6,233 nt of DNA from JBDHZU01 sp039812085 (GTDB lineage Bacteria > Actinomycetota > Actinomycetes > S36-B12 > UBA10799). The notes beneath the pieces are model-generated. The model saw nothing but the letters and a program-made list of their open reading frames with translations. It made no database searches and was not told the origin of the DNA. A program made the translations under genes and the position numbers. The DNA is taken from assembly GCA_039812085.1 (NCBI GenBank), contig JBDHZU010000120.1:1-6233 (forward strand), read 5' to 3'. This document shows, piece after piece, positions 5,740 to 6,233 of the stretch; positions within the stretch are counted from its first letter, which is position 1, and each line of letters begins with the position of its first letter.

Positions 5740-6233
5740 ATGTCGGTCGGTCTTGACGATCACGCAGTTTTAGCTGCTAGTCGGTCGCGCTTTGCCGATG
5801 CGTGGACCTCTTACCGCGGCTACAAAATCAAGGTCTTCGTCGTCGATCTCGTGATGATCGTCGCCGCCTCGACCATCGCCGTTTCCATATCGCGTCAGGG
5901 CGAATACACCGATACTCACTTCACGTCGATGCAGCTCGTCGTCATTCTGTCGGCGAGCTGGCTGGCGGCTCTGGCGATCAACCGGGCCAACGATCGGCGC
6001 TATGTCGATCACCTGGCCGGTATTCGCCGCGTCATCCTGGCCGGGCTGCTCTACGTCGCAGTGGTGGGCACGGCGATGTATCTCGCTGGCCTGCACGGCC
6101 GTCACCTTCCCGCGCTGTACGCAGCAGCCGCAGGTACTGCGCTGCTCGTCGCTGGTCGCGCCGCCAACCTCTCCACCCTCGTCCGCCAACGTCGGATCGG
6201 ACTCGGTCGAATCCATGCTCTAGTCGTTGGTCG
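5740..6233 (+). CDS. Polyprenyl-phosphate glycosylphosphotransferase, N-terminal part (WbaP/CpsE/WcaJ-like), cut by window edge
   Basis: An open frame of 164 codons plus 2 nt runs off the right edge without a stop. It begins at ATG 5740 behind a strong AAGGGGGGAA Shine-Dalgarno (5728-5737). After a polar N-terminus (1-30), four hydrophobic segments lie near residues 32-50, 64-80, 97-117 and 123-141. The first contains VVDLVMIVAAS, like the DLLxxxxA helix of these enzymes. NRANDRRYVDHLAGIRRV (81-98) resembles the conserved loop after TM2 (Y-D-x-R-x-x-G motif region). The visible end GRIHALVVG (156-164) fits the first strand of the CoA_binding_3 (PF13727) domain that precedes the catalytic sugar-transferase domain. 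That catalytic domain lies beyond the window, so the assignment rests on topology and layout. Such enzymes place the first sugar phosphate on undecaprenyl phosphate and start glycan assembly. Codon 11 is TTA (5770-5772), rare in GC-rich actinobacteria. It is transcribed divergently from the tRNA/glycan block. Confidence 0.82.
   Translation, partial: MSVGLDDHAVLAASRSRFADAWTSYRGYKIKVFVVDLVMIVAASTIAVSISRQGEYTDTHFTSMQLVVILSASWLAALAINRANDRRYVDHLAGIRRVILAGLLYVAVVGTAMYLAGLHGRHLPALYAAAAGTALLVAGRAANLSTLVRQRRIGLGRIHALVVG

Noticed and set aside
5770..6216. 148-codon minus-strand frame opposite the glycosylphosphotransferase
   Set aside because: Asp/His/Gly-rich translation typical of an antisense shadow; the plus strand shows membrane helices and a strong ribosome binding site.

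Overview
This window looks like part of a surface-polysaccharide (capsule, exopolysaccharide or cell-wall glycan) locus of a moderately high-GC bacterium. An actinobacterium is the most likely host. The reasons are GC-rich codons, several GTG starts, a tRNA-Leu with no encoded CCA, and actinobacterial-looking protein motifs. This is inference, and no genus can be named from the sequence alone.

Layout. On the plus strand, a 12-TM Wzx/MATE-type flippase (52-1473, possibly starting beyond the left edge) overlaps by 4 bp a GT-B family 4 glycosyltransferase (1470-2579). They converge on a minus-strand block that reads, in transcription order: tRNA-Leu(UAG) (5415-5334), a TagD-like nucleotidylyltransferase (5291-4824), a DUF1972-type glycosyltransferase (4824-3631) and two tandem left-handed beta-helix acyltransferases (3620-3060 and 3058-2576). 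The two gene sets meet at one shared CTAG tetramer that supplies a TAG stop on each strand. From 5740 to the right edge a divergent plus-strand gene begins. Its 164 visible codons match the N-terminal membrane part of a polyprenyl-phosphate glycosylphosphotransferase (WbaP/CpsE class), the enzyme that starts glycan assembly on a lipid carrier.

How the parts fit (inference from families). The glycosylphosphotransferase would load the first sugar phosphate on undecaprenyl phosphate, and the two glycosyltransferases would extend it. The TagD-like enzyme would supply a CDP-activated substituent such as CDP-glycerol. The acyltransferases would decorate sugars, and the flippase would export the lipid-linked unit. 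No polymerase, chain-length regulator or CDP-glycerol transferase lies in the window.

The main stretch not explained by genes is the 324-nt gap 5416-5739 between the tRNA and the glycosylphosphotransferase. It carries a long imperfect inverted repeat, two adjacent hairpins, a separate 10-nt complement that competes with the long repeat, and a possible stem over the ribosome binding site. It is the best candidate for something undescribed, possibly a structured leader RNA or operator region. All protein families here are familiar; no plainly new multi-gene system is visible.
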